Source: Natrialbaceae archaeon B1-Br10_E2g2 (GTDB lineage: Archaea > Halobacteriota > Halobacteria > Halobacteriales > Natrialbaceae). From it: a stretch of DNA of 37,525 nucleotides. Position 1 is the first letter of the stretch. Every line of letters starts with the position of its first letter. Where the stretch lies: assembly GCA_001563805.1 (NCBI GenBank), contig LKMK01000002.1:1-37525 (forward strand). The letters are read 5' to 3'. The position numbers and the translations under genes are program-made. The notes under the pieces are model-generated. The model had not been told where the DNA came from and did not search any database. It worked only from the letters and a program-made list of their open reading frames with translations. Shown one piece after another: positions 24,253 through 33,117 of the stretch.

Positions 24253-25563
24253 TCACCGGGAGACCGACTCGAGGAACCGATCGAACGCGCCGCTTTCGGC
24301 GTGGACGTGGACGTAGGTCCCCATCGCATCGTACTCGAGCAGGCCGTCGTGGTCGCCGTCGATGCCGTCGCCGCGGACCGTCTCGAAGGCGAAGCGGGCG
24401 TCGCCGTCGACGTCGGCGCTCGAGTAGTGGAACTCGTGGCCCCGGATCCGGCCGCCGGCGTCGGCCGTCAGCCCGTCCTCGAGGGCCTCGAGTTCGACGT
24501 GGTCGAGCGCCTGGTAGCGGTCGTGCATGGTCACGTCCGCCGGGAGGATGCCCGCCATCTCGGCGCCTTCGCCGTCGGCGGTCGTCAGCGACTGACTCAT
24601 CGCCATCAGACCGCCACACTCGCCCAGGACGGGGAGGCCCTCGCTCGCGCGGTCGCCGAGTTCCGCGAGCGTGCCGGCGGCCGCGAGCTCGGCAACGTGC
24701 AGTTCCGGGTAGCCACCGGGGAGGTAGACGCCGTCGCAGTCGGGCACGGGATCGCCCGCGACGGGCGAAAACGTGACGAGATCGGCCCGTTGGTCGAACC
24801 GTTCGATCGTCGACGGATACCGAAAGCAGAACGCGGCGTCGCTGGCGACCGCGATCCGGGCCCCGACCGGCTCCGCTGGTTCCGGTTCGGCCGACGACAG
24901 CCCCGGCGGTTCGCGTGCGATGTCGCCCAGCCGGTCGGCCTCGAGCGTTTCAGCAGCCTCACGGAGCGCTTCCGTGGGGAGCGTCGCCTCTTCGCCCATG
25001 TGGAGGCCGAGGTGCCGATCGGGGATCTCGAGGTCGGGGTTCGGCGGGATCCGTCCGAAGAACTCGAGGTCCTCGGGGAGGGCGTCGCGGATGCCCTGCT
25101 CGTGGCGACCGCCGTGGGCGCGCTGGGCGACGATGCCGGCGACCTCGATATCGCGGTCGATCTCCTCGGCGTACTGCTGGAAACCGAGTGCCGTCGCCGC
25201 CACGCTCTCCATACCTGCCTTGGCGTCGACGACGAGCACCACCGGCAGATCGAGCGCCTCGGCGACCATCGCCGTGCTCGAGCCGTCGCCGTCGTACAGT
25301 CCCATCACGCCTTCGACGACGCAGACGTCGCCCTCGCCGCGGGCGTAGTTGCGTCGTACGCCGTCGTCGCCACAGAGCCACAGGTCGAGCGTCCGTGACG
25401 GTCGGCCGGCGATCGCCTCGTGGTGGCTCGGGTCGATGAAGTCGGGACCTGCCTTGGCGGGCTGGACGTCGTACCCGGCGTCCTCGAGCGCCTGTACGAT
25501 CGCTAGCGTCGCGACGGTCTTTCCGACGCCGGAACTGACCCCGCCGAGTACGAATCCGTTCAT
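24253..25563 (-). CDS. cbiA: Cobyrinate a,c-diamide synthase
   Basis: 436 residues from ATG 25563 (MNGFVLGGVSSGVGKTVATL); open frame further upstream lacks family features. It amidates the a and c side chains of cobyrinate with Gln and ATP. The N-terminal dethiobiotin-synthetase-like domain has P-loop GVSSGVGKT (8-16), AGPDFIDPSHHEA and VEGVMGLYDGD. The C-terminal GATase domain has LPGGYPELH, the Cys nucleophile in VLGECGGLMAM and the catalytic His region IRGHEFHYS. It lies upstream of cbiT on the same strand, 85 bp apart, with its own likely promoter. Confidence 0.95.
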   Translation of the reverse strand: MNGFVLGGVSSGVGKTVATLAIVQALEDAGYDVQPAKAGPDFIDPSHHEAIAGRPSRTLDLWLCGDDGVRRNYARGEGDVCVVEGVMGLYDGDGSSTAMVAEALDLPVVLVVDAKAGMESVAATALGFQQYAEEIDRDIEVAGIVAQRAHGGRHEQGIRDALPEDLEFFGRIPPNPDLEIPDRHLGLHMGEEATLPTEALREAAETLEADRLGDIAREPPGLSSAEPEPAEPVGARIAVASDAAFCFRYPSTIERFDQRADLVTFSPVAGDPVPDCDGVYLPGGYPELHVAELAAAGTLAELGDRASEGLPVLGECGGLMAMSQSLTTADGEGAEMAGILPADVTMHDRYQALDHVELEALEDGLTADAGGRIRGHEFHYSSADVDGDARFAFETVRGDGIDGDHDGLLEYDAMGTYVHVHAESGAFDRFLESVSR

Positions 25564-25691
25564 TGATGCCCTGTTCGCACACCCCGACTTGAAAGCGTCG
25601 GTGGCGGTGGCACACGTGCACGTTCGATCGAAGCGCCGGTCGGAAGTGCCGATCGGCCGGCTTCTCGCCGTGGGTACCGCAACCAGCCAAC

Positions 25692-25698
25692 CTATATG
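25692..25698 (+). promoter_or_regulatory. TATA element of the alpha/beta hydrolase gene
   Basis: CTATATG lies 23-29 nt before ATG 25721, supporting a leaderless start there rather than the longer open frame upstream. Confidence 0.55.
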
Positions 25699-25720
25699 CG
25701 CGGCGCCCGCACAACGGTTC

Positions 25721-26548
25721 ATGGCAGAACTCCCGCTGGCGGACGGCACCCTCTGGTACGAACGAACCGGCGAGGGACCGCCGCTCGTCTTCGTTCACGG
25801 TGGCTGGATGAACGGACAGGCCTGGCAGCCACAGGTCGAGCACTTCGCCGACGACTACCAGGTCATCACGCTCGACGTTCGCGGGCACGGACGGACCGGC
25901 CCGACCGACGCGAGCCAGTACACGATCGATCTCTTCACCGACGACTTAGAGCGCTTGCTGTTCCACCTCGAGATCGAGCAGCCGACCCTCTGTGGGCTCT
26001 CGCTAGGGTCGATGGTCGTCCAGGAGTACCTCCACCGCTATCCCGACCGGGCGACGGGAGCGGTTCTCGCCGGGGCGGTACGGTCGATGCCGCCGGTCGA
26101 TCTCCCGAGTGGAGTGAAACCGTTTCTCTCTCCGACGCCAGCGCTCACGACGACGCTGTCACTGACCGGGCCGCGGACGACGTTCCGCTCGATGCTGCTT
26201 TCGATCCAGGGGACGACCGGCGAACAGTGGCTCTCGGTCGATCCGGCCGTCCGGACACAGGCGCTCGAGGCCGTCGACGACGTCTCTCGGTCCGAGTTTC
26301 GGAAGATCTTCGGGGCGCTGTTCCGGTACGAGCCGCCGGAACTCACCGGCGTGTCGACGCCGACGCTCGTCGTCCACGGCGAACAGGAAGCCCCGCTCGT
26401 CAAAGGGCAGGGCGAAGCGATCGTCTCGGAAGTCGACGATGGCCAGCTGTTCACCTTCGAGGACGCCGGCCACCTCGTCAACCAGGACCGGCCGCTGGCG
26501 TTCAACGACGCGACCGGGGCGTTCCTCGAACGGATCGGCGCCGCGTAG
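25721..26548 (+). CDS. Alpha/beta hydrolase
   Basis: 275 residues from ATG 25721. Oxyanion hole region VFVHGGWMNG (24-32), the LDVRGHGRTGP loop (51-61) and the nucleophile elbow GLSLGS with S94 are clear; the catalytic His is in AGHLVNQ near the end. The acid position after TLVVHGEQEAPLV carries Glu where Asp is usual (HGxxD), so the acid may be Glu or lie elsewhere. A lap region (PPVDLPSGVKPFLSP onwards) covers residues about 125-190. Substrate unknown; esterase, haloperoxidase-like or lactonase activity are all possible. Confidence 0.88.
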   Translation: MAELPLADGTLWYERTGEGPPLVFVHGGWMNGQAWQPQVEHFADDYQVITLDVRGHGRTGPTDASQYTIDLFTDDLERLLFHLEIEQPTLCGLSLGSMVVQEYLHRYPDRATGAVLAGAVRSMPPVDLPSGVKPFLSPTPALTTTLSLTGPRTTFRSMLLSIQGTTGEQWLSVDPAVRTQALEAVDDVSRSEFRKIFGALFRYEPPELTGVSTPTLVVHGEQEAPLVKGQGEAIVSEVDDGQLFTFEDAGHLVNQDRPLAFNDATGAFLERIGAA

Positions 26549-26750
26549 CGGTCAGGAGCCGACCTGAGCCGGCGCCTGGCCCGTCGGCGTTTCACTCGTT
26601 CTGCAGGCCGTGACTGTACGCGATAGCGGGCCTATACACGTTGGAGATAATTCAAAGAGACGGGACACACTAGACCCTCGTAGCGTTCGCGAATCAGCTC
26701 CCCGTCCATCACCCAACCCATGCGTAGTACCCGCCTTCGTCACTCAACAC

Positions 26751-27404
26751 ATGAGCAGTAAAACTCCGGAGTCGAACGGTGTAGAGGCCCCGTCAGGGGC
26801 GAACTGGTCGGCAGTCTCGAGACACGTCGTCAACAGCTACGTCGAAGCGAACAACGCCATCCTCGCGGCAATGGGGTTTACCGACTCGAGTGAGTCGTCA
26901 CCCGAGGCCGACGACGCGTCGTCCGCGACCGATCCACCAGTGGACGAACTCGCCTTCAGCGACGACGCCTGGGCCATGGAGCGGTCGACCGACGAGTACG
27001 ACGAACTCGAGGTCGGGGACCACGTCCGGTTCACGAAGCCGATCCGAGACGCCGACGTTTCCGCTTTTGCACAGGTCTCGGGCGATACGAACCGACTCCA
27101 TCTGGAACCGGAGTTCGCCGCGGACACCCGCTTCGGCGACCGCATCGCCCACGGCACCCTCGTCGCGGGAACGATCAGCGCCGCCCTCGCCAGGTTCCCC
27201 GGACTGACGGTTTATCTCTCACAGGACCTCGAGTTCCACGCCCCGGTCGAGGTCGACGACGAGGTGACCGCACACTGTGAGATCGCCGAGGAACTCGGCG
27301 ACGGCCGATATCGGCTTCGCACGACCGTCACCAGCGGCGACGACGAGGAGACGGTGATCGACGGCGAGGCCGTCGTCCTCATCAAGCCCATCGCGTCGTC
27401 GTGA
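26751..27404 (+). CDS. MaoC-type (R)-specific enoyl-CoA hydratase
   Basis: 217 residues from ATG 26751. The hot-dog fold starts near residue 83: LEVGDHVRFTKPIRDADVSAFAQVSGDTNRLHLEPEFA, with the catalytic Asp and His in SGDTNRLHLE, then FGDRIAHGTLVAGTIS, all typical of MaoC/PhaJ. An extra N-terminal segment (WSAVSRHVVNSYVEANNAILAAMGF, residues about 21-45) resembles the short helical segments of haloarchaeal polyhydroxyalkanoate proteins, followed by a Ser/Asp-rich linker. A role in feeding (R)-hydroxyacyl-CoA into PHA is likely but not proven, as no phaC/phaE is in the window. Confidence 0.85.
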   Translation: MSSKTPESNGVEAPSGANWSAVSRHVVNSYVEANNAILAAMGFTDSSESSPEADDASSATDPPVDELAFSDDAWAMERSTDEYDELEVGDHVRFTKPIRDADVSAFAQVSGDTNRLHLEPEFAADTRFGDRIAHGTLVAGTISAALARFPGLTVYLSQDLEFHAPVEVDDEVTAHCEIAEELGDGRYRLRTTVTSGDDEETVIDGEAVVLIKPIASS

Positions 27405-27476
27405 TTGGTAGGGGGTCGAACGCGTCGCGTTGAACCTGTCAGCTACTCCTGGTCCCAAAGGGGATTGGAACAACCG

Positions 27477-27483
27477 TAATACC
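27477..27483 (+). promoter_or_regulatory. TATA-like element of the zinc-finger miniprotein gene
   Basis: TAATACC lies 24-30 nt before ATG 27507, the normal spacing for a leaderless transcript. It strengthens the case for a real small gene. Confidence 0.45.
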
Positions 27484-27506
27484 CGCCTCGGCCATACCTA
27501 TCGTCA

Positions 27507-27662
27507 ATGAGTAAGGCCCAGTCGAAGTCGAAAGTGGTCGCCAAATGTCGGTCGTGTGACTCCGTGTTCGTCTCCGAACAACTCTCCGACGGGACGATCC
27601 GGCCCATCGGCGTCTCCGCGGACTGTACCTGCGGCGACGGTGACTTCGGTCGACTCTCGTGA
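27507..27662 (+). CDS. 51-residue zinc-ribbon miniprotein
   Basis: ATG 27507 to TGA 27660-27662. Two Cys pairs, KCRSCDS (C14, C17) and ADCTCGD (C40, C42), frame a short turn region; four Cys could hold one Zn. The N-terminus is Lys-rich (SKAQSKSKVVAK), suiting nucleic acid contact. Small CxxC proteins of this size are numerous in haloarchaea and mostly uncharacterised. A proper TATA spacing supports it. No function assigned. Confidence 0.75.
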   Translation: MSKAQSKSKVVAKCRSCDSVFVSEQLSDGTIRPIGVSADCTCGDGDFGRLS

Positions 27663-27665
27663 ATC

Positions 27666-27815
27666 GCCTCGGGATCAAGCCCCGGGGCATGCGAGAGCGG
27701 TTGACCCGGAAGCTGGGGAACAAAGCCCCAGTGTATCATGCACAGGCGTGTGCCCGGGCTACGCCCAGAGTCGGCTGGGCACCGTGATCTGTCGACGGGA
27801 GCGACAGACCAGCCG
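27666..27815 (+). ncRNA. Candidate structured RNA or mobile-element remnant (chain of hairpins)
   Basis: Four strong stems follow each other with no good reading frame: 27666-27673/27681-27688 (8 bp with one G-U, loop ATCAAGC), 27713-27718/27726-27731 (CTGGGG/CCCCAG), 27763-27768/27775-27780 (GCCCAG/CTGGGC) and 27788-27794/27802-27808 (TCTGTCG/CGACAGA). A further 7-bp stem, 27772-27778/27809-27815, would enclose the last one and competes with the third. The G-U pair in the first stem would be A-C on the other strand, favouring plus-strand RNA. The first hairpin resembles the hairpin ends of haloarchaeal IS605/IS1341 elements, so a decayed transposon end (omega-RNA-like) is the main alternative. 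No promoter is assigned. Confidence 0.35.
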
Positions 27816-27851
27816 TGTGTTTGGAACCATCCTATATAATAATTGTTTATC

Positions 27852-28961
27852 CTACATACCGTCCGCCCGACCGACGTGCTCGCGGGGCTCGAGATCGAGG
27901 GCGATGTTGAAGACCGCTCCAGTCGGTTCGTTGTCCTCGATCCAGATCTCGCCGCCGCTCTCTTCGACGACGTTCTCCACGAAGAAGAGCCCGAACCCGT
28001 TGCCGTGGTGGAGCTGATCGGTCTCTTCGCGTCCGAAGACGAGATCCTTTCGCGCGTCCGAAATGCCGGGTCCGTTGTCGGCGATCGAGAGGAGAGCCTG
28101 CCCGTCATCGATGGTTACGCCGAGTTCGATACGCGGCCGGTCGGTATCGTTGTGGATAATCGCGTTCGAGAGGACGTGCGTGATCGCCTGGCCGAAGTAT
28201 TCGGCGATGCGTACGCGAACCGGGCCCGGATCCGGAGCGTCGACCTCGACCGCCGGAAACTTCGATCGTACTCTCGCGATGGCTTCCTCGAGCAGGAGGT
28301 CCAGCCGGACCACGTTCGTCCGGTGGTCCGTGCCGTTCGTGGGCTCGTCGATCAGCTTCTCGAGACGCCGCGAGTTCTCCGAGGTCGCGAGCAGGTGGTC
28401 GATCTCCGTCTGGATCTGCGCGAAGTGGTCCTCGACCTCGTCGGTCGTCTCGAGTTCGAACTCGATCAGGTCGACGTATCCGGAGACGACGTTGAGCCGG
28501 TTTCGGAGGTCGTGTCGGAGCACGCGACGGAGGACGTTCAGCTGTTCGCGCCGTCGCTCCAGTTCGGAGATGTCCTGAATCGTCCCGACGTTCACCGGCT
28601 CACCGTCGACTTCGACCCGCGTCACGTGCGTCTTGACCGGTAGCTCCTCGCCGGATGCGGTCCGGTGGACCGTCTCTGCGACGCGCGTTTCGTGCATCGA
28701 AAACGAGTCCCAGTACTCGTCGAACCGTGATTGATCGAACCTGGGGTTGATTACGCCGACATCACGACCGACGAGGTCCGCTTTCGTCCGCCCCAGCAGT
28801 CCTGCGTAGTGGTCGTTCACGTAGATGAACTTCCCGTGGGCGCCGGTTGCACTGACTCCGACCCCGATGCCTTCCACGAACTGGGCGAAGAACTCCGAAA
28901 CCGCGTCTCTGGACTGGGCGTCGCTGCCGACGTAGTTCGCTAGTTCGTGTTGTGGGTGCAT
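27852..28961 (-). CDS. PAS-domain histidine kinase
   Basis: 369 residues, soluble. A PAS domain (about 25-135: FVEGIGVGVSATGAHGKFIYVNDHYAGLLGRTKADLVG, then VEVDGEPVNVGTIQDISE) senses a ligand or redox state. The kinase core has the phospho-acceptor H150 in LRRVLRHDLRNRLNVVSGY, N-box NAIIHND, G1 DNGPGI and G2 GNGFGLFF; all are intact. No membrane segment or partner response regulator is nearby, which is common in haloarchaea where orphan kinases predominate. The preceding 45 nt hold a TATA-like element and a CCATT-GTT-AATGG inverted repeat. Confidence 0.92.
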   Translation of the reverse strand: MHPQHELANYVGSDAQSRDAVSEFFAQFVEGIGVGVSATGAHGKFIYVNDHYAGLLGRTKADLVGRDVGVINPRFDQSRFDEYWDSFSMHETRVAETVHRTASGEELPVKTHVTRVEVDGEPVNVGTIQDISELERRREQLNVLRRVLRHDLRNRLNVVSGYVDLIEFELETTDEVEDHFAQIQTEIDHLLATSENSRRLEKLIDEPTNGTDHRTNVVRLDLLLEEAIARVRSKFPAVEVDAPDPGPVRVRIAEYFGQAITHVLSNAIIHNDTDRPRIELGVTIDDGQALLSIADNGPGISDARKDLVFGREETDQLHHGNGFGLFFVENVVEESGGEIWIEDNEPTGAVFNIALDLEPREHVGRADGM

Positions 28962-29006
28962 ACTCTCGAGTGGGTCGTCCTTCGTCGTTCCATTGTTAAT
29001 GGCTTA

Positions 29007-29014
29007 TTATAAAA
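29007..29014 (-). promoter_or_regulatory. TATA element of the PAS kinase gene
   Basis: TTTTATAA (minus strand) is 46-53 nt before ATG 28961, predicting a leader of about 20-25 nt. CCATT-GTT-AATGG (28990-29002) sits between it and the start, around the expected transcription start. Confidence 0.5.
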
Positions 29015-29205
29015 TACACTAAAGTCCGACGACAGGTTCCGCCACGCCGTCAGGACTGATCGACGGGACCGTGGGACAGGCATCACGGTCGCACCCGGAT
29101 ACCGCCGACGAGGTTGCGGGCTCGGCTGGCGGACCCGACAGCGTGGCCTGACCTGATAGCGAGTGGGCCAAAAGAAAGATTGTATTCTACTCCTCAGCCA
29201 CTCGT

Positions 29206-29409
29206 ATGCCCAAGGGGGACCAGTTCGACTGGGGAAGCGCACCGTCACCGCCACTCGAGGACCGGCCACCGTTCCGACTCGGCTCCGTGGTCATCGAGAA
29301 CGACGACGCGCCGGACGAACTGGCTATCTACACCAACGACGAGACGGCGGAAAACGAGTGGATCGCCGCCAGTGGGGACGCGTTCGTGACACTCGAGGAC
29401 GTGCAGTAG
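29206..29409 (+). CDS. 67-residue haloarchaeal small protein
   Basis: MPKGDQFDWG... with a compact core: RLGSVVIENDDAPDELAIYTN, then ENEWIAASGDAFVTLEDVQ at the end. The pattern 'PDEL..Y....EW..A..D.FV.LE' looks like a domain found in haloarchaeal small proteins (a DUF75xx-type family), but I cannot name its function. A TATA-like TGTATTC ends 20 nt before the ATG. Monocistronic. Confidence 0.7.
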   Translation: MPKGDQFDWGSAPSPPLEDRPPFRLGSVVIENDDAPDELAIYTNDETAENEWIAASGDAFVTLEDVQ

Positions 29410-29504
29410 TCGGGTTTCGTCCACCTCGTGGAGAATTTCACGGTCACAATCACGTTCTGCGGAAGACCCAAACGGTTTCTACTCCCGTCGTGGCAGGCCA
29501 TCCT

Positions 29505-29520
29505 GGCCACGCGCGTGGCC
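29505..29520. repeat. Perfect 16-bp palindrome plus adjacent stem
   Basis: GGCCACGC-GCGTGGCC is fully self-complementary. It is flanked on the right by arms at 29526-29534 and 29541-29551 (GGACCGACC against GGTCGGTGTCC, with a small bulge). Together these make an unusually stable local structure for intergenic DNA. Confidence 0.55.
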
Positions 29521-29685
29521 GGCAGGGACCGACCGCCCTGGGTCGGTGTCCACTCGACCTCACAGCGACTCCAGCGGTCGTAGGGCCCGCTGTCCGACAG
29601 TTCTGTGACAACCGCGTCTGTCCTGTGGGTGTGGCGGTCACCCGGTACGGCAGACCGCTCCGGCTGTCGGATTCGTTCCTCGAGT

Positions 29686-29850
29686 ATGGCAACCGCTCAC
29701 GAGCATGAGGTGCCAATAGCGCTGTCGGAGACGGTACCGTTCGTGCTGGAAAGAGAGTGCAGGGTGGGTGATGGGCGTGGCGGCCCGTTGATGGACTTCA
29801 ATAGAGGTTTGGGCGTGCCACGTTCGGTGGTCGGGCCACTGAACGAGTAA
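29686..29850 (+). CDS. Possible 54-residue protein, weakly supported
   Basis: ATG 29686 to TAA 29848-29850. The translation is MATAHEHEVPIALSETVPFV with a plausible acidic/neutral tail, and it ends exactly in front of a strong inverted repeat. It uses AGA, AGG and ATA codons, unlike the neighbouring genes, so it would be of foreign origin if real. No recognisable family, no clear promoter. Confidence 0.22.
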   Translation: MATAHEHEVPIALSETVPFVLERECRVGDGRGGPLMDFNRGLGVPRSVVGPLNE

Positions 29851-29869
29851 GTACTCTAGTACGTTATTC
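29845..29869. repeat. Imperfect inverted repeat at the end of the small open frame
   Basis: GAGTAA-GTACT (29845-29855) and AGTAC-G-TTATTC (29858-29869) pair across a 2-bp loop, with one mismatch and one extra base. It overlaps the TAA stop and could be a terminator hairpin, or the end of an inserted element. Confidence 0.4.
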
Positions 29870-30019
29870 GAAACTGAGAATTGTCGAAAGGCCCGACGTC
29901 GACGAGCGCAGTCCGGTGTCCTCCGTTCCGCGGTCGCGAGTGCCATGGATCGTAGTCGGGGGCTCGAGCGGGCCGTTCGGTCGTCGTGGGCCGTTTTCAC
30001 GGATTGAGAGTCGAACACA

Positions 30020-30029
30020 CTTTTAAAAG
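30020..30029 (+). promoter_or_regulatory. TATA element (palindromic CTTTTAAAAG) of the HalOD1 gene
   Basis: The 10-bp palindrome lies 24-33 nt before ATG 30053, in position for TBP binding in a leaderless promoter. Confidence 0.5.
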
Positions 30030-30052
30030 AGTGACGTTCGTCCCTGCCTACC

Positions 30053-30325
30053 ATGGGGATGGACCAGGCCGCGAGCCAGGCCGTCGTAGAGACCGTTGCA
30101 GCAGCCGAAGACGTCGACCCGACCGCCCTCGGGCCACCACTGTACGAGGCCGTCGACCCGGGTGCGCTCGATTCGCTCGTCGAATCCGCGACGGGATCGC
30201 TGACGGTCGAGTTTCCGTACTGTGGGTACCTCGTCCGCGTTGACGAGTCGACCACTGTGACGCTAACAGCCGCCGACCGGACGTCAAACACCGATAGCGA
30301 ACCGTCGACGCAGGCGTCTGGCTGA
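30053..30325 (+). CDS. HalOD1 output-domain protein
   Basis: 90 residues from ATG 30053 (a second ATG at 30059 also fits). The sequence AVVETVAAAEDVDPTALGPPLYEAVDPGALDSLVE followed by VEFPYCGYLVRVDES is the halobacterial output domain type 1, a haloarchaeal module usually attached to two-component or standing-alone proteins; its biochemical activity is unknown. Free-standing here. A PAS kinase gene lies 1 kb away on the other strand, but no direct link is visible. Confidence 0.85.
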   Translation: MGMDQAASQAVVETVAAAEDVDPTALGPPLYEAVDPGALDSLVESATGSLTVEFPYCGYLVRVDESTTVTLTAADRTSNTDSEPSTQASG

Positions 30326-30450
30326 GCCGCTGGCGACCGATCGGCGGCCGTTTCGTCCGCCGACCCCGTGGCAGCTGAATTGGGTTACGAACCGGTCGGT
30401 TTCCGGCGCCCACGGTGGGAACCGCCGGGCAGATGTTCCCGATCAGGTGT

Positions 30451-30493
30451 AGAATGACGTTCAGTGGCCACTATCGACCGGCTGAGTCATTCT
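30451..30493. repeat. Long inverted repeat upstream of katG
   Basis: AGAATGAC-GT-TCAG (30451-30464) pairs with CTGA-GTCATTCT (30482-30493): 12 bp with a 2-nt bulge, loop 17 nt containing TGGCCA. It lies 125 bp after the HalOD1 stop and 130 bp before katG, so it could be a terminator-like hairpin of the first or a far-upstream regulatory site of the second. Confidence 0.45.
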
Positions 30494-30588
30494 GTCGTGG
30501 TAAATAGACGGTGCAAATATACCCCTAACAAAAGTTCATAAATCGGATGGATTGCTTGTGTTGTACGAATACTTCCTTTCTGAGATAG

Positions 30589-32769
<2,181 letters not shown>

Positions 32770-33117
32770 TCGACACACGCGTTCGGGACGGGCGCCGTCT
32801 CCGACGGCTCGCTGGCCCGTCGCCACCCTTCCCGGTCCAGTCTCGCGATATCCTCGTATCCGGGAGACGATGCTTTTTCGGCACCGATCGTCCGTCTCCA
32901 GCGACAGCCCCGAACGGCGAGTCTCGAACGGTCGGGAGGATCGTTTCCAGTGGCCCTCGAGCAGGCCGACCGTTCGACGACGAGCCGAGCGTGAGACGGG
33001 GGTGAGGCTGGATGCTCGAGGTCGGATCGAAAACTGCAGGTGTTCGAGAGGTCGACAGCCGGGCGGGCTCGAGAATCGGCCGCCAGCGTGATATGTATGG
33101 TATAGGATTGTACAGTT
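32770..33117. other. 348-bp intergenic region between katG and the transducer gene
   Basis: Only low-quality open frames rich in Arg/Ser are present on either strand. The last 30 bp are AT-rich and hold the transducer promoter. No repeats or hairpins stand out. Confidence 0.5.
33090..33097 (+). promoter_or_regulatory. TATA element of the transducer gene
   Basis: GATATGTA is 21-28 nt before ATG 33118, in an otherwise GC-rich region. It implies a leaderless transcript. Confidence 0.5.

Larger units (their letters stand above)
29410..30052. other. 643-bp gene-poor region with palindromes and lower coding bias
   Basis: No frame has the usual G/C-third-position bias of the surrounding genes. The stretch 29490-29600 is rich in inverted repeats. 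A weak 54-codon frame at 29686-29850 is listed separately. A TATA/AT-rich end (29980-30050) is the promoter of the HalOD1 gene. The mix suggests degraded foreign DNA or a noncoding RNA. Confidence 0.5.

Noticed and set aside
21723-25720. Possible cobalamin riboswitch near the cbi genes
   Set aside because: No B12-box-like conserved sequence was seen in the short upstream regions, and riboswitches of this class are not known in archaea.
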